A model generated the notes under the pieces. It had not been told where the DNA came from. It worked only from the letters and a program-made list of their open reading frames with translations, and searched no databases. A program made the translations under genes and the position numbers. Shown piece after piece: positions 1 to 8,546 of a DNA stretch of 64,000 nt. This DNA is from Sansalvadorimonas sp965221135 (GTDB lineage Bacteria; Pseudomonadota; Gammaproteobacteria; Pseudomonadales; Endozoicomonadaceae), in NCBI GenBank assembly GCA_965221135.1, contig CBDCRZ010000100.1, positions 248,001-312,000 of the forward strand, given 5' to 3'. Positions within the stretch are counted from its first letter, which is position 1. Every line of letters begins with the position of its first letter.

Positions 1-75
1 CTTTCCCTGTTACTGAGCAATCAGATGGCTTTCTTCTTTCCTTTCATATTTTCATGAAACATTCTGGGTAGTTCT

Positions 76-1860
76 ATGTTCCGTAAACTGAAGTACTGGT
101 GGCTATTGCCTGCAGCATTATTAATGCACCAGCTGAGTTATGGTGGAGGTTCTGAGGGAAAGGGGATAAATCCAGGTATTATTCCCGGGTTTAGCCTTGA
201 TGCTGTGGACGGGGGTTCCAGCTCAGGGTCTGGCTCAGGAATAAGAGGGCCAGCACTTGCTGCACCTGGTATGAATGACTTAATCCACAAAACAGCCGGA
301 GAGCATGTAAACCCTCAGCAGAGCCCTGAGATACAGCAGTTAGATGTAGATTCGATGGTTGATACTCTATCCGCTCATCCTGGGGAGCTGTTTTATCTTT
401 CGCAGGGTACATCAGCTTTTCAAAAACAAATTACGTTTGTGAATGACCGCACATCTTTGATGCGTCTGGCGAACAGGTTGAAAAAAGTCGAAAGTGGTGA
501 GGTATACACCATCATCGGCTCGGACGATCAGGGCACAGTGCTGGAGCTTCCCACTACGCTGACAGTACCTGAAAATGTAAAATTTGTTCTGTTCGGGGCC
601 ACCAAAGATCAGGGCGTAAAGCCTCGTATTGGCATTAGCAGTGAGCAGCTCAATGGAGATTCAGGTATTCACTGTGAAGCTGGTGCTTCCTGCATTCTCA
701 GTTCAGTCATTCTGGTCGTGAGTGGGCAAGACTCTTCCGGTAACTCTGCACCCGCCGTGGTGAATCAGGCAGGTAATCCATGGTTGTATATGGATAATGT
801 GGAGATTGAATACCTTGATGGTAATGCTTCAAATACCGCAGCAGGATCAGTTATCTGTGATCAAAGCGTATCCAGTGGGGGTACGATGCGATGTGCACGC
901 ACCTATTCCCGTTCTGGTGATACGAGTTATCTGAAAGCTGGTATTGCAGCTGCTCTGCCTCTTCTTGCTTTGGCTAATGATGCAGAGGTTGTTTCTGAGG
1001 CGTCTTCAGTTGTTCAGGCCGCAAGCCCTGTAGCAGCGGCTGAAGGAGTGGCAGCTGCGACAGGCACTCCGAGTGTAACGGCTTGCGGAGTAGCTGCTTT
1101 TGAGGCGACTAAAGATACGTTGTTAGCTATAACCGGGAGCATTATGGGCTGGGGTAATACAGTTTATATGACAACATCCGCTTTTGTTGTGGCGAACCCA
1201 ATCCCATTTGTCGTAGGGGGAACCGCTGTAGGTGCCCTCTATATTATGAACGAGGGACGTTTATTACAAAAGAAACAACCCTCTGTGACCGGGCGCGTAC
1301 TGCGTGCTGGAGGCCGGACTGCTGTTCGTGGAGCCAGCTCTGTACTGACATTACCGAAGTATTTTTATAAGGGCTCTATGGCTGTGCTGGGAGCCCCCAA
1401 AGCTCTGTACACCAAGTTGAGGGGTAATAAGACAGTTAAGGCGGTTAGACGCCATAAAACTGACACAGATAAAGTTGCAGCCGAGCCATTGACTTCAGGC
1501 CAGGCTATGGCTGGCTCAGTAAGCTCAAAGGGAACCCCACCAGCAAGCTTACATTCCAGCCCGGAGAATAGCCCGCCTGCAAGCCCAGGTCATAGCCCGC
1601 ACGCAAGCCCAAAATCTAGCCCTAACGCCAGCCCAAAATCTAGCCCACGGTTAGCACGGGCAGGATCATCGACATCACTTGCCCATCAGGATGGACAGAG
1701 TCATCCCAGCCAGGAGGATAGAGAGGGAAGCGGTAAGTTCTATACGAATGATTTTTCGTCTAGCCCATCAAATGCAAGGGTAAGGTTTGTGCCAGGAAGT
1801 GAATCATCTCCGGAACATAGGGGTGAACATCGTTCGCCAGATTCAGAAGACGATCTGTAA
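76..1860 (+). CDS. Unknown secreted/membrane protein with Ser-Pro repeat tail
   Basis: A 594-aa protein I do not recognise. Residues 1-23 look like a signal peptide (MFRKLK, then a hydrophobic run). The middle (about 120-275) is rich in short beta-like segments and has several cysteines. Two hydrophobic stretches follow (about 290-305 and 365-395), then a basic region. The tail (about 480-594) is low complexity, with repeated SP steps (for example SPHASPKSSPNASPKSSPR) and an acidic end. The start is the first ATG and sets the signal peptide; the ribosome site is weak. It converges on comF. Several SP-K/R steps resemble sites for eukaryotic proline-directed kinases, so a host-facing role is possible but is only inference. 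Confidence 0.75.
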   Translation: MFRKLKYWWLLPAALLMHQLSYGGGSEGKGINPGIIPGFSLDAVDGGSSSGSGSGIRGPALAAPGMNDLIHKTAGEHVNPQQSPEIQQLDVDSMVDTLSAHPGELFYLSQGTSAFQKQITFVNDRTSLMRLANRLKKVESGEVYTIIGSDDQGTVLELPTTLTVPENVKFVLFGATKDQGVKPRIGISSEQLNGDSGIHCEAGASCILSSVILVVSGQDSSGNSAPAVVNQAGNPWLYMDNVEIEYLDGNASNTAAGSVICDQSVSSGGTMRCARTYSRSGDTSYLKAGIAAALPLLALANDAEVVSEASSVVQAASPVAAAEGVAAATGTPSVTACGVAAFEATKDTLLAITGSIMGWGNTVYMTTSAFVVANPIPFVVGGTAVGALYIMNEGRLLQKKQPSVTGRVLRAGGRTAVRGASSVLTLPKYFYKGSMAVLGAPKALYTKLRGNKTVKAVRRHKTDTDKVAAEPLTSGQAMAGSVSSKGTPPASLHSSPENSPPASPGHSPHASPKSSPNASPKSSPRLARAGSSTSLAHQDGQSHPSQEDREGSGKFYTNDFSSSPSNARVRFVPGSESSPEHRGEHRSPDSEDDL

Positions 1861-1883
1861 GACTGATTAAGTTGTATGCTCTT

Positions 1884-1914
1884 GGCAAAGCATCTGTGTA
1901 ACAGGTGCTTTGCC
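1884..1914. terminator. Hairpin between convergent genes
   Basis: Near-perfect 13-bp inverted repeat (GGCAAAGCATCTG / CAGGTGCTTTGCC, one G-T type mismatch) with a 5-nt loop. It lies between the convergent stops of the SP-repeat gene and comF, and probably terminates transcription from both sides. The T-tract is weak. Confidence 0.55.
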
Positions 1915-1927
1915 TGTTCTGAGGTTT

Positions 1928-2695
1928 TTATTGCTGGCTGGAAGGTGTTCTGGCCAGACACCAGATATCAACCTGTCTGATCGGTGAGTCTCGAAGTAGT
2001 ACTCTGCATATCTCTTCCACAGTCGCTCCCGTCGTCATAACATCATCAATGATGGCAATATGTTTGCAGTCAAAGCTGCGCTTTATCACAAAGGCTCCCC
2101 GAAGGTGTGTGCGTCTCTCTCTGGCTGGCAGGTCATGCTGGTCTTTACCTGTAGCAGATCGGCTGAGAGCGTGATGGAGAACTGGTATACCTGTTTTTTT
2201 TCCAATAATATCTGCAATCACCCCCGCCTGATTAAACCCTCTTTTTCGTAGTTTCCACCAGTGCAGAGGTACAGGAATTAAAGCTTCTGGCCACTGATCC
2301 TCATAGTGTGTCTCCAGTGCGCGCAACAGGTGCTGTGCCAATGGTCGAAGGTAGATGGTGCGGCCGCTGTATTTAATGCGCTGAAGCATATTCGAAACGG
2401 GAGGTTGGTAGAGAAGTGGAGCAATACAGTGCTGATAAGGGCGTGTAGTCTTTTGGCAGCGGCTACAGAGCAGGGCGCTGTTGTCAGATTGCTGTAAACA
2501 GGCAGGGTTGAGAGGTTCCCGGCATTTGTCACAGCTTTGCGCCGATACGGGCAGGTGAATGAGGCAGTTGTCGCATAAGGCTTGTGCTGGGGTTGCGGGT
2601 TCGTGGCAGAGAAGGCAGGATGCAATCCTTAACTGTCTAAATAATGACCAGCTGTAAACTTTATGGCTTCTATTTGGTTGACTGTGGTTTGCCAT
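1928..2695 (-). CDS. comF: ComF-family phosphoribosyltransferase-like protein
   Basis: A 255-aa protein of the ComF/GntX family, linked to DNA uptake or use of exogenous DNA. The N-terminus carries four CxxC pairs (C27/C30, C41/C44, C55/C58, C77/C80), as expected for the family's zinc-ribbon part. The C-terminal half is a type I phosphoribosyltransferase fold with the PRPP-binding motif IAIIDDVMTTGAT at about 213-225. Length is normal. It is divergent from bioB with only 69 bp between the two starts, an arrangement also known in Pseudomonas. The biochemical role of the family is not settled. Confidence 0.93.
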   Translation of the reverse strand: MANHSQPNRSHKVYSWSLFRQLRIASCLLCHEPATPAQALCDNCLIHLPVSAQSCDKCREPLNPACLQQSDNSALLCSRCQKTTRPYQHCIAPLLYQPPVSNMLQRIKYSGRTIYLRPLAQHLLRALETHYEDQWPEALIPVPLHWWKLRKRGFNQAGVIADIIGKKTGIPVLHHALSRSATGKDQHDLPARERRTHLRGAFVIKRSFDCKHIAIIDDVMTTGATVEEICRVLLRDSPIRQVDIWCLARTPSSQQ

Positions 2696-2755
2696 CGGGT
2701 ACTATGTGCCGCATGTTACTAGTGAATTCAGCCTAAAGAGCTGAAAGACGAGCCC

Positions 2756-2761
2756 TATAAT
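2756..2761 (+). promoter_or_regulatory. Possible -10 box (TATAAT) just before bioB
   Basis: A perfect TATAAT ends 4 nt before the first bioB ATG (2765). No good -35 lies 16-18 bp upstream. If it is used, transcription would begin at or past the first ATG, favouring the in-frame ATG at 2774 or 2789. No palindrome resembling the BirA operator is visible. Confidence 0.25.
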
Positions 2762-2764
2762 TTC

Positions 2765-3835
2765 ATGCCTACTATGACCGCTCAGACCATGCCGACAAGC
2801 AAGCGCCACGACTGGACCGTTGACGAAATTGAAGCTTTGTTCAACCTTCCTTTTAATGACCTGATGTTTCAGGCGCAGACGATTCACCGTCAGCACTTTG
2901 ATCCAAACGAGGTGCAGGTTAGTACACTGCTCTCTATCAAGACTGGTGCCTGCCCGGAAGACTGCAAATACTGCCCACAAAGTGGTCGGTACAATACCGG
3001 TCTGGCCAAAGAGAAGCTGATGGAAGTTCAGCGGGTTCTGGAAAAAGCCAAACAGGCCCGTGATACAGGCGCGACCCGTTTCTGCATGGGCGCAGCCTGG
3101 AAGAACCCGCCGGTTAAAGACTTCCCTTACGTGCTGGAAATGGTGAAAGGCGTTAAGGAGTTAGGTCTGGAAACCTGCATGACTCTTGGCAAGCTGACTG
3201 CAGAGCAAACCGCAGAGCTGGCTGAGGCGGGTCTGGATTACTACAACCATAACCTCGACACTTCTAAAGAATTTTACGACAGCATTATCACCACGCGTAC
3301 CTACTCTGACCGTCTGGAAACCCTGTCTTACGTGCGCGACTCCGGCATGAAGATTTGTAGTGGCGGTATTCTGGGTATGGGCGAAAGTGTCCGTGACCGC
3401 GCTGGGCTGCTGGCGAATCTGGCGAATCTGCCTGTTCACCCGGAAAGTGTGCCTATTAATATGCTGGTAAAGGTAGATGGCACGCCGCTGGATAATGTTG
3501 ATGACCTTGAACCGTTCGAGTTCATCCGCTGCATTGCTGTTGCACGCATCATGATGCCCGAATCTCACGTTCGCCTGTCTGCGGGGCGTGAAGATATGAA
3601 CGAACAGATGCAGTCCCTTGCCTTTATGGCGGGCGCTAACTCTATCTTCTACGGTGAATGTCTGCTGACCACACCAAACCCCGCAGCGAACAAAGACCGT
3701 CTGCTGTTCGACAAGCTGGGCATTCGTCCTGAACGCGGCGTTGTGAAAGAAGATGATGCCGAACAGGAAGCCGCTTTGTTGGATAAAGTGCAGAAGAAGC
3801 AGGATGAAAGCCTGTTTGTTGATGCCGCTGTATGA
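2765..3835 (+). CDS. bioB: Biotin synthase
   Basis: Radical-SAM enzyme that inserts sulfur into dethiobiotin to make biotin, the last step of the pathway. The 356-aa protein has the cluster motif CPEDCKYC (C63, C67, C70). Conserved stretches around CMTLGKLT, YNHNLDTS and SAGRE supply the other ligands of the family. The N-terminal MPTMTAQTMPTSKRHDW offers three in-frame ATGs (2765, 2774, 2789); none has a strong ribosome site, so the exact start is uncertain. It is the first gene of bioBFHC and its stop overlaps the bioF start (ATGA), implying coupled translation. Confidence 0.98.
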   Translation: MPTMTAQTMPTSKRHDWTVDEIEALFNLPFNDLMFQAQTIHRQHFDPNEVQVSTLLSIKTGACPEDCKYCPQSGRYNTGLAKEKLMEVQRVLEKAKQARDTGATRFCMGAAWKNPPVKDFPYVLEMVKGVKELGLETCMTLGKLTAEQTAELAEAGLDYYNHNLDTSKEFYDSIITTRTYSDRLETLSYVRDSGMKICSGGILGMGESVRDRAGLLANLANLPVHPESVPINMLVKVDGTPLDNVDDLEPFEFIRCIAVARIMMPESHVRLSAGREDMNEQMQSLAFMAGANSIFYGECLLTTPNPAANKDRLLFDKLGIRPERGVVKEDDAEQEAALLDKVQKKQDESLFVDAAV

Positions 3836-4995
3836 GTTCAGCCTTCGACCTGAAAGAGGATTTGCAGCAGCGCCGTAACGATAACCTTTACCGCAGCCGT
3901 CGCACTCTGGAATCACCCCAGGGTGCAGAGGTGGTGGTGGACGGTAAACCGGTACTGGCCTTTTGTAACAATGATTACCTTGGGCTGGCTAATCATCCCG
4001 AAGTTATCAAAAGCTTTCAGGAGGCTGCCAATACCTATGGTGTTGGTGCTGGTGCTTCGCATCTGGTGATTGGTCACAGTCGTGCCCATCATCAACTGGA
4101 AGAAGAACTGGCAGCTTTTACCGGGCGGCCAAGAGTGTTGCTCTTCTCCACCGGCTATATGGCCAACCTTGGTGTAATCAGTGCTTTGCTGGGTAAGAAA
4201 GACGGTGTGTTTCAGGATCGTCTGAATCACGCCTCCCTGCTTGATGCGGGGCAGCTGTCCGGTGCACGCTTTCAGCGTTACCTCCATAACGACTGTGCCA
4301 GCCTGGAGCAGAAGCTTCAGCGCAGTGAGGCTTATCGTAAACTGGTGGTGACCGATGGCGTGTTCAGCATGGATGGCAATATCGCCCCCATGAAAGAACT
4401 GGCAGCAACAGCACGTAAACACGATGCCTGGCTGATGGTGGATGATGCCCACGGTTTCGGCACAGTGGGTCAGGGTGGTCGAGGGGTGGCAGACCTGTTT
4501 GATTTAGACCTGCAGGAACTGCCAGTGCTTATGGGCACACTCGGTAAAGCCTTTGGCACTTCCGGCGCTTTTGTCGCTGGCAGTGACGATCTTATTGAAA
4601 CTCTGATTCAGTTTGCCCGCACCTATATCTACACCACATCCATTCCACCGGCGGTTGCTGCAGCAACACTCACGAGTCTTCGCCTTTTACAGGAAGAAGA
4701 GTGGCGTCGTGAGCATCTGCAGGCGCTGATTCAGCGCTTCCGTAAAGGTGCAGAAGAGCTTGGGCTGGAGTTGATGAATTCCCAGACACCGATTCAGCCG
4801 ATAGTAGTCGGTGATGCTGGTAAGGCCATGGCTTTAAGTGCAGGTTTGGCAGAACGTAATATTCTGGTGACGGCGATTCGCCCCCCTACAGTACCTCAGG
4901 GAACAGCACGTTTGAGAGTGACTCTCAGTGCTATTCATACAGAGCAACAGGTTGATCAACTGTTGTTGGCCCTTTCCGAGCTGACGGCAGGTTAA
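3832..4995 (+). CDS. bioF: 8-amino-7-oxononanoate synthase
   Basis: PLP-dependent enzyme condensing pimeloyl-ACP (or CoA) with alanine to KAPA, the first ring-forming step in biotin synthesis. The 387-aa length is normal. It shows the alpha-oxoamine synthase signature with DDAHG (about 204-208) and the Schiff-base lysine in GTLGKAFGTSG (K239). NDYLGL near residue 47 is typical of the family. The start ATG overlaps the bioB stop by 4 nt. Confidence 0.98.
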   Translation: MSSAFDLKEDLQQRRNDNLYRSRRTLESPQGAEVVVDGKPVLAFCNNDYLGLANHPEVIKSFQEAANTYGVGAGASHLVIGHSRAHHQLEEELAAFTGRPRVLLFSTGYMANLGVISALLGKKDGVFQDRLNHASLLDAGQLSGARFQRYLHNDCASLEQKLQRSEAYRKLVVTDGVFSMDGNIAPMKELAATARKHDAWLMVDDAHGFGTVGQGGRGVADLFDLDLQELPVLMGTLGKAFGTSGAFVAGSDDLIETLIQFARTYIYTTSIPPAVAAATLTSLRLLQEEEWRREHLQALIQRFRKGAEELGLELMNSQTPIQPIVVGDAGKAMALSAGLAERNILVTAIRPPTVPQGTARLRVTLSAIHTEQQVDQLLLALSELTAG

Positions 4996-5027
4996 ATCCC
5001 TCCACAGTGGCAGGGCAGGAAAAAAAT

Positions 5028-5795
5028 ATGAAAGATGGAGTGTCAGAGGATTCTGTAGTTAAGGGCTCGGTAGTTCTGGTTTCAGGCTGGGCTATGTCTG
5101 CCAATATTCTCGGCGGTTTAGCCGATGCGCTTAAGCAGCAGGGCTGTTCCATAAAGGTTATGTCCCTGGCCGATGCGGATGGTGAATCCTGGGATGAATT
5201 GCTGGAAGCCTTAAAGGTTTTGGTTGGTGATCAACCAGCCGTACTGGCGGGCTGGTCCCTCGGTGGGAACCTCTGTGCCCGCTTTGCGGCTCGTTATCCT
5301 GAACTGGCTTCAGGCGTATTAACGATGGGCAGCACGCCGTGCTTTGTAGCGGGTGAAAACTGGCAGGCAGGGAAGCACCCGGATGCCTATCAGGAGTTTG
5401 CTGATGCTGTGGCGGAAGACTTTCCGGCCACAATTAAAGGCTTTGCTCCTCTCTGCGCCCATGGCAGCGACAACCGTAAAACACAGGTTCGTGCCCTGCG
5501 TAGCGCTGCTATGTGGGCGGTTGAACAGCAGGAGACAACCAACTGGCGTGCACTGCTGGATCGTCTGGCGGAAGATGCACGCAGCGAGTGGCAGAAAGTG
5601 AGCTGTTCTGGTGTGCATCTGTTGGCAGAGGGAGACACTCTCGCCAAGCCGGGTATCGCCCAAGACTTACAAAGCCTGCTGCCTCAGCACACTGTGACCT
5701 TACTGCCCGGTAGTCACTGCATTTTTATGGATCATCAGGATACTGTCACCCAAACCCTTATCACTATGCTGAAACATGATAGCGAGGGGCGCTGA
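5028..5795 (+). CDS. bioH: Pimeloyl-ACP methyl ester esterase (BioH-like)
   Basis: Alpha/beta hydrolase of about 255 aa that would remove the methyl group from pimeloyl-ACP methyl ester and so end the BioC cycle. The nucleophile elbow GWSLGG (Ser77), the STPCF segment after it and a late GSH match BioH. I choose ATG 5028 because AGGA sits 7 nt upstream; an in-frame GTG at 5007 would add 7 residues. The stop lies just 1 nt before the preferred bioC start. Identity as BioH rests on motif plus operon position. Confidence 0.88.
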   Translation: MKDGVSEDSVVKGSVVLVSGWAMSANILGGLADALKQQGCSIKVMSLADADGESWDELLEALKVLVGDQPAVLAGWSLGGNLCARFAARYPELASGVLTMGSTPCFVAGENWQAGKHPDAYQEFADAVAEDFPATIKGFAPLCAHGSDNRKTQVRALRSAAMWAVEQQETTNWRALLDRLAEDARSEWQKVSCSGVHLLAEGDTLAKPGIAQDLQSLLPQHTVTLLPGSHCIFMDHQDTVTQTLITMLKHDSEGR

Positions 5796-5796
5796 T

Positions 5797-6624
5797 ATGA
5801 TTGCTGATGTCGTACTCCCAGCATCAATAGATATTCCGGTCCCCATAAAAAACGATAAACGTCGTATTGCTGAAACCTTTGGCCGTGCAGCTCCAACTTA
5901 CGATGCTGCCGCGACACTACAGAAGCGTGTGGCAGCCCGTGCCCGTTTAGGTTTGCCTGAACAGGCTGGCGAGATTCTGGATATGGGCTGTGGAACAGGT
6001 CAGGAAACAGTAGCGCTCCGGCAACGTTATCCCCTGGCGGCTCTAACAGGGCTGGACCTCTCTGAAGGCATGCTGAGTTTTGCCAGTGGGCGTTCTGAAC
6101 TGGCGAACTGCCGATGGATTAACGGTGATATTGAAGAGCTGCCGTTTACTGTTGGAGAATTTGATCTGGTGTTCTCCAGTCTTGCTGTGCAGTGGTGTGA
6201 AAACTTGTCGGAAGTGTTGGCTCAGGTGCACAGCATTCTGAAGCCCGGTGGGAGCTTCGTATTCTCAACTTTGGCAGCAGGTAGTTTGAAAGAATTGAAA
6301 ACTGCCTGGACGTCAGTGGACGACCAAAGTCATGTGAACAGATACGAAGGCTTTCCGTACCAGAAGCGGCGGGTTGAGAATTCCGGTTTTGAAGTTATCT
6401 CCCTGCGCCAGCAGGCCGAAGTGCTGTATTACCCGTCGGTCATTCATCTGCTGCGGGAGATGAAAGCTCTGGGGGCGAATACTGTTGTCGAGAACGAACG
6501 CAAGGGTTTGGCTGGTCGTAAAACCCTGAAAGCGCTGCAGCAGGGTTATCAGCCTTTTCAGCAGGAACAAGGGCTGCCTGCCACCTACCAGGTTGTTTAT
6601 GGCGTACTGCGTAAACCTGTTTAA
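5797..6624 (+). CDS. bioC: Malonyl-ACP O-methyltransferase
   Basis: SAM-dependent methyltransferase that masks the malonyl-ACP carboxyl so fatty acid synthesis can build the pimeloyl chain. SAM motif I is EILDMGCGTGQET; FDLVFSSLAVQW and LKPGG follow, as in BioC. ATG 5797 is preferred because GAGGGG lies about 8 nt upstream; an in-frame ATG at 5776 inside bioH would add 7 residues. It ends the contiguous operon: bioD, which follows bioC in Pseudomonas, is at 16970 here. Confidence 0.95.
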   Translation: MIADVVLPASIDIPVPIKNDKRRIAETFGRAAPTYDAAATLQKRVAARARLGLPEQAGEILDMGCGTGQETVALRQRYPLAALTGLDLSEGMLSFASGRSELANCRWINGDIEELPFTVGEFDLVFSSLAVQWCENLSEVLAQVHSILKPGGSFVFSTLAAGSLKELKTAWTSVDDQSHVNRYEGFPYQKRRVENSGFEVISLRQQAEVLYYPSVIHLLREMKALGANTVVENERKGLAGRKTLKALQQGYQPFQQEQGLPATYQVVYGVLRKPV

Positions 6625-6752
6625 GTCATCTTAATATTCAGCAATTCAATGGCAGGCGCTCTTTTCGGCACCTGTCGCTTCCTTTATAGTTTGCATGTTC
6701 CTGATCTCTCAATAAATTCTAATAACAGCCCATCAGGCAGGCATGGAATGCA

Positions 6753-8204
6753 ATGCTGATTATTCCCGTTGAGCAAAAACCGAACTGGCGTCGTCCACCT
6801 GTTGTCACTTTGCTTTTGATTCTGGCGAACTGCCTGATCTTCTTCCTCTATCAACTGTCTGACTATGATCGTATAGATCAAACCGTCGAAGCTTATAAAG
6901 AGAGTGGTCTTTATCAGCAGGAACGGGATCTCTATATGCGTCATATTCGCTTCGAGCCTTATCTCAAAGCGGATTTGATGGAGAGCTTAAGAGAGGGAGA
7001 TGATGAATCAGTCATGGTTAACCTGCTCCACGACCTCTCCTTTGAACAGGCCCTGAGGGAGCGCCCCGGTTTTGAGGGCAGCGAATGGGAAAGCAAGCGG
7101 CAGGCTGTGGAAGAGCAGCGCAATACCATCAGCTATGTGGGTTACGGCTATAAACCCAGCGACCCTTCGTTTATAGATGCTTTTGTGTCGATGTTCCTGC
7201 ACGGCGGTTTTGGGCACCTGTTCGGTAATATGCTGTTCCTGTTTATCTTCGGCTTTGGTCTCGAAGCCTCTCTCGGCTGGCGAAACTATCTGGGTATTTA
7301 TCTGGTCAGTGGCTTTGGTGCGACGGGGCTTTATCAGCTGATTGACTGGGACAGCTTCAGCTTTGGAGTGGGCGCCTCAGGGGCGATTTCGGGGCTGATG
7401 GGGGCTTATCTGGCGGTCTATGGCATGAAGCGCATTCGCTTCTTTATGACCCTTGGATTCTATTTTAATAACTTCACTGCGCCCGCTATTATGATCCTGC
7501 CATTCTGGCTGGGTAAGGAGATTCTGAATGGCCTGTTTGGTGGTGACAATGTTAACCAGTGGGCTCACGCCGGTGGTTTGATCAGTGGTTTTGCACTGGT
7601 TTATGCCATGAAACTCAAAGGCTGGAAGATTGAAGAAACCGCCCTCACTGATGAAGCTCCGGAAGAGCAGGAAACACCTTATCAGCGTGACACTAAACAG
7701 CTCGAGTCGTATATGAACAGTATGCAGCTGTTCAAGGCGATAGATTTATGTCAGAAGCTGCTGAAGAAATATCCGGGTGATAAAGCCATTCTACAGTCTG
7801 CCTGGAGCTTGTTCGAAGGCCTGCCGGACCATGCCGCTTATCAGTCTGTTGTGAAGAGTATTCTGCAACTGCCTGCCGATGAAGGCGATAGGGTGATGGT
7901 AGAGCGGGTGTATAGCAGTTATCGCAAGACCACCGGCAAGATGCCCGAGAGTGAAGAGGTTTGTCTGGTACTGTTAGAACGTTTCATCAACACGTCATGG
8001 CGTGACCACTGTGTTGAGTTAACTGACAAGCTCACCGCTGCACGCTGCAAAAACCCGCGACTGGCACTTCTGGTGAAAACTCTTGGGCACCAGTTGCGTA
8101 ATACAGACATTGAGAAGAGTCGGTTCCTGAAAGCTTACGCCCAGAAGTTCTTTCCGACAGAGACAGTTGTTCTAAAGAAAGAGCCGGAAGCGGAAGCTGT
8201 TTAA
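6753..8204 (+). CDS. Rhomboid-family intramembrane serine protease with helical C-terminal tail
   Basis: A 483-aa membrane protein. The rhomboid core shows the HGGFGHLFGN loop (H150, N159), the catalytic serine in GVGASGAISG (S209) and the catalytic histidine in WAHAGGLISG (H272), so the dyad is intact. The first membrane segment is about 15-35. A long loop (about 36-135) separates it from the core. Residues from about 300 form a soluble, TPR-like helical region. Substrates cannot be inferred. It sits after bioC but is 128 bp away and probably independent. Confidence 0.92.
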   Translation: MLIIPVEQKPNWRRPPVVTLLLILANCLIFFLYQLSDYDRIDQTVEAYKESGLYQQERDLYMRHIRFEPYLKADLMESLREGDDESVMVNLLHDLSFEQALRERPGFEGSEWESKRQAVEEQRNTISYVGYGYKPSDPSFIDAFVSMFLHGGFGHLFGNMLFLFIFGFGLEASLGWRNYLGIYLVSGFGATGLYQLIDWDSFSFGVGASGAISGLMGAYLAVYGMKRIRFFMTLGFYFNNFTAPAIMILPFWLGKEILNGLFGGDNVNQWAHAGGLISGFALVYAMKLKGWKIEETALTDEAPEEQETPYQRDTKQLESYMNSMQLFKAIDLCQKLLKKYPGDKAILQSAWSLFEGLPDHAAYQSVVKSILQLPADEGDRVMVERVYSSYRKTTGKMPESEEVCLVLLERFINTSWRDHCVELTDKLTAARCKNPRLALLVKTLGHQLRNTDIEKSRFLKAYAQKFFPTETVVLKKEPEAEAV

Positions 8205-8273
8205 AGGCGGCAGGGTGTTTGTACTCTTCTGCCCTGGCCCAAACTGAAAAGACGTTCATCGTTATGGAGTAAT

Positions 8274-8447
8274 ATGAGCTTACTGAAAATACTGTTATTG
8301 CTGTTTGTGACTCTGGCTATTCTTGTGGTGGCATTGGAGCGATTTGGAAAACCCATGAGCCAGAGTAAGCAGGCAAAGCTCTCTCGATGGGTTATTTTTC
8401 TGATGTTTGGTTTGATGGTTTCCATGATTATTAAGGAGTTTATCTAA
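8274..8447 (+). CDS. Small two-helix membrane protein (57 aa)
   Basis: Short ORF with ATG 8274 preceded by GGAG at good spacing. The product starts MSLLKILLLLF and ends MVSMIIKEFI. It has two hydrophobic segments (about 3-20 and 39-54) separated by a basic linker (SQSKQAKLSR). No family recognised. It follows the rhomboid gene by 69 bp and may be cotranscribed. Confidence 0.6.
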   Translation: MSLLKILLLLFVTLAILVVALERFGKPMSQSKQAKLSRWVIFLMFGLMVSMIIKEFI

Positions 8448-8546
8448 AGACCTGGGTTTCTATAAATAGCAGGTCCAACAAGTCAATCCGCGCTGCAGCG
8501 TACCCTTATTCATTCCAGCCCTGGTTTTTGGAGGGCAGAGCTACCA

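Noticed and set aside
2696..2764. BirA operator at bioB
   Set aside because: No GTTTAC-type palindrome is present in the comF-bioB gap.
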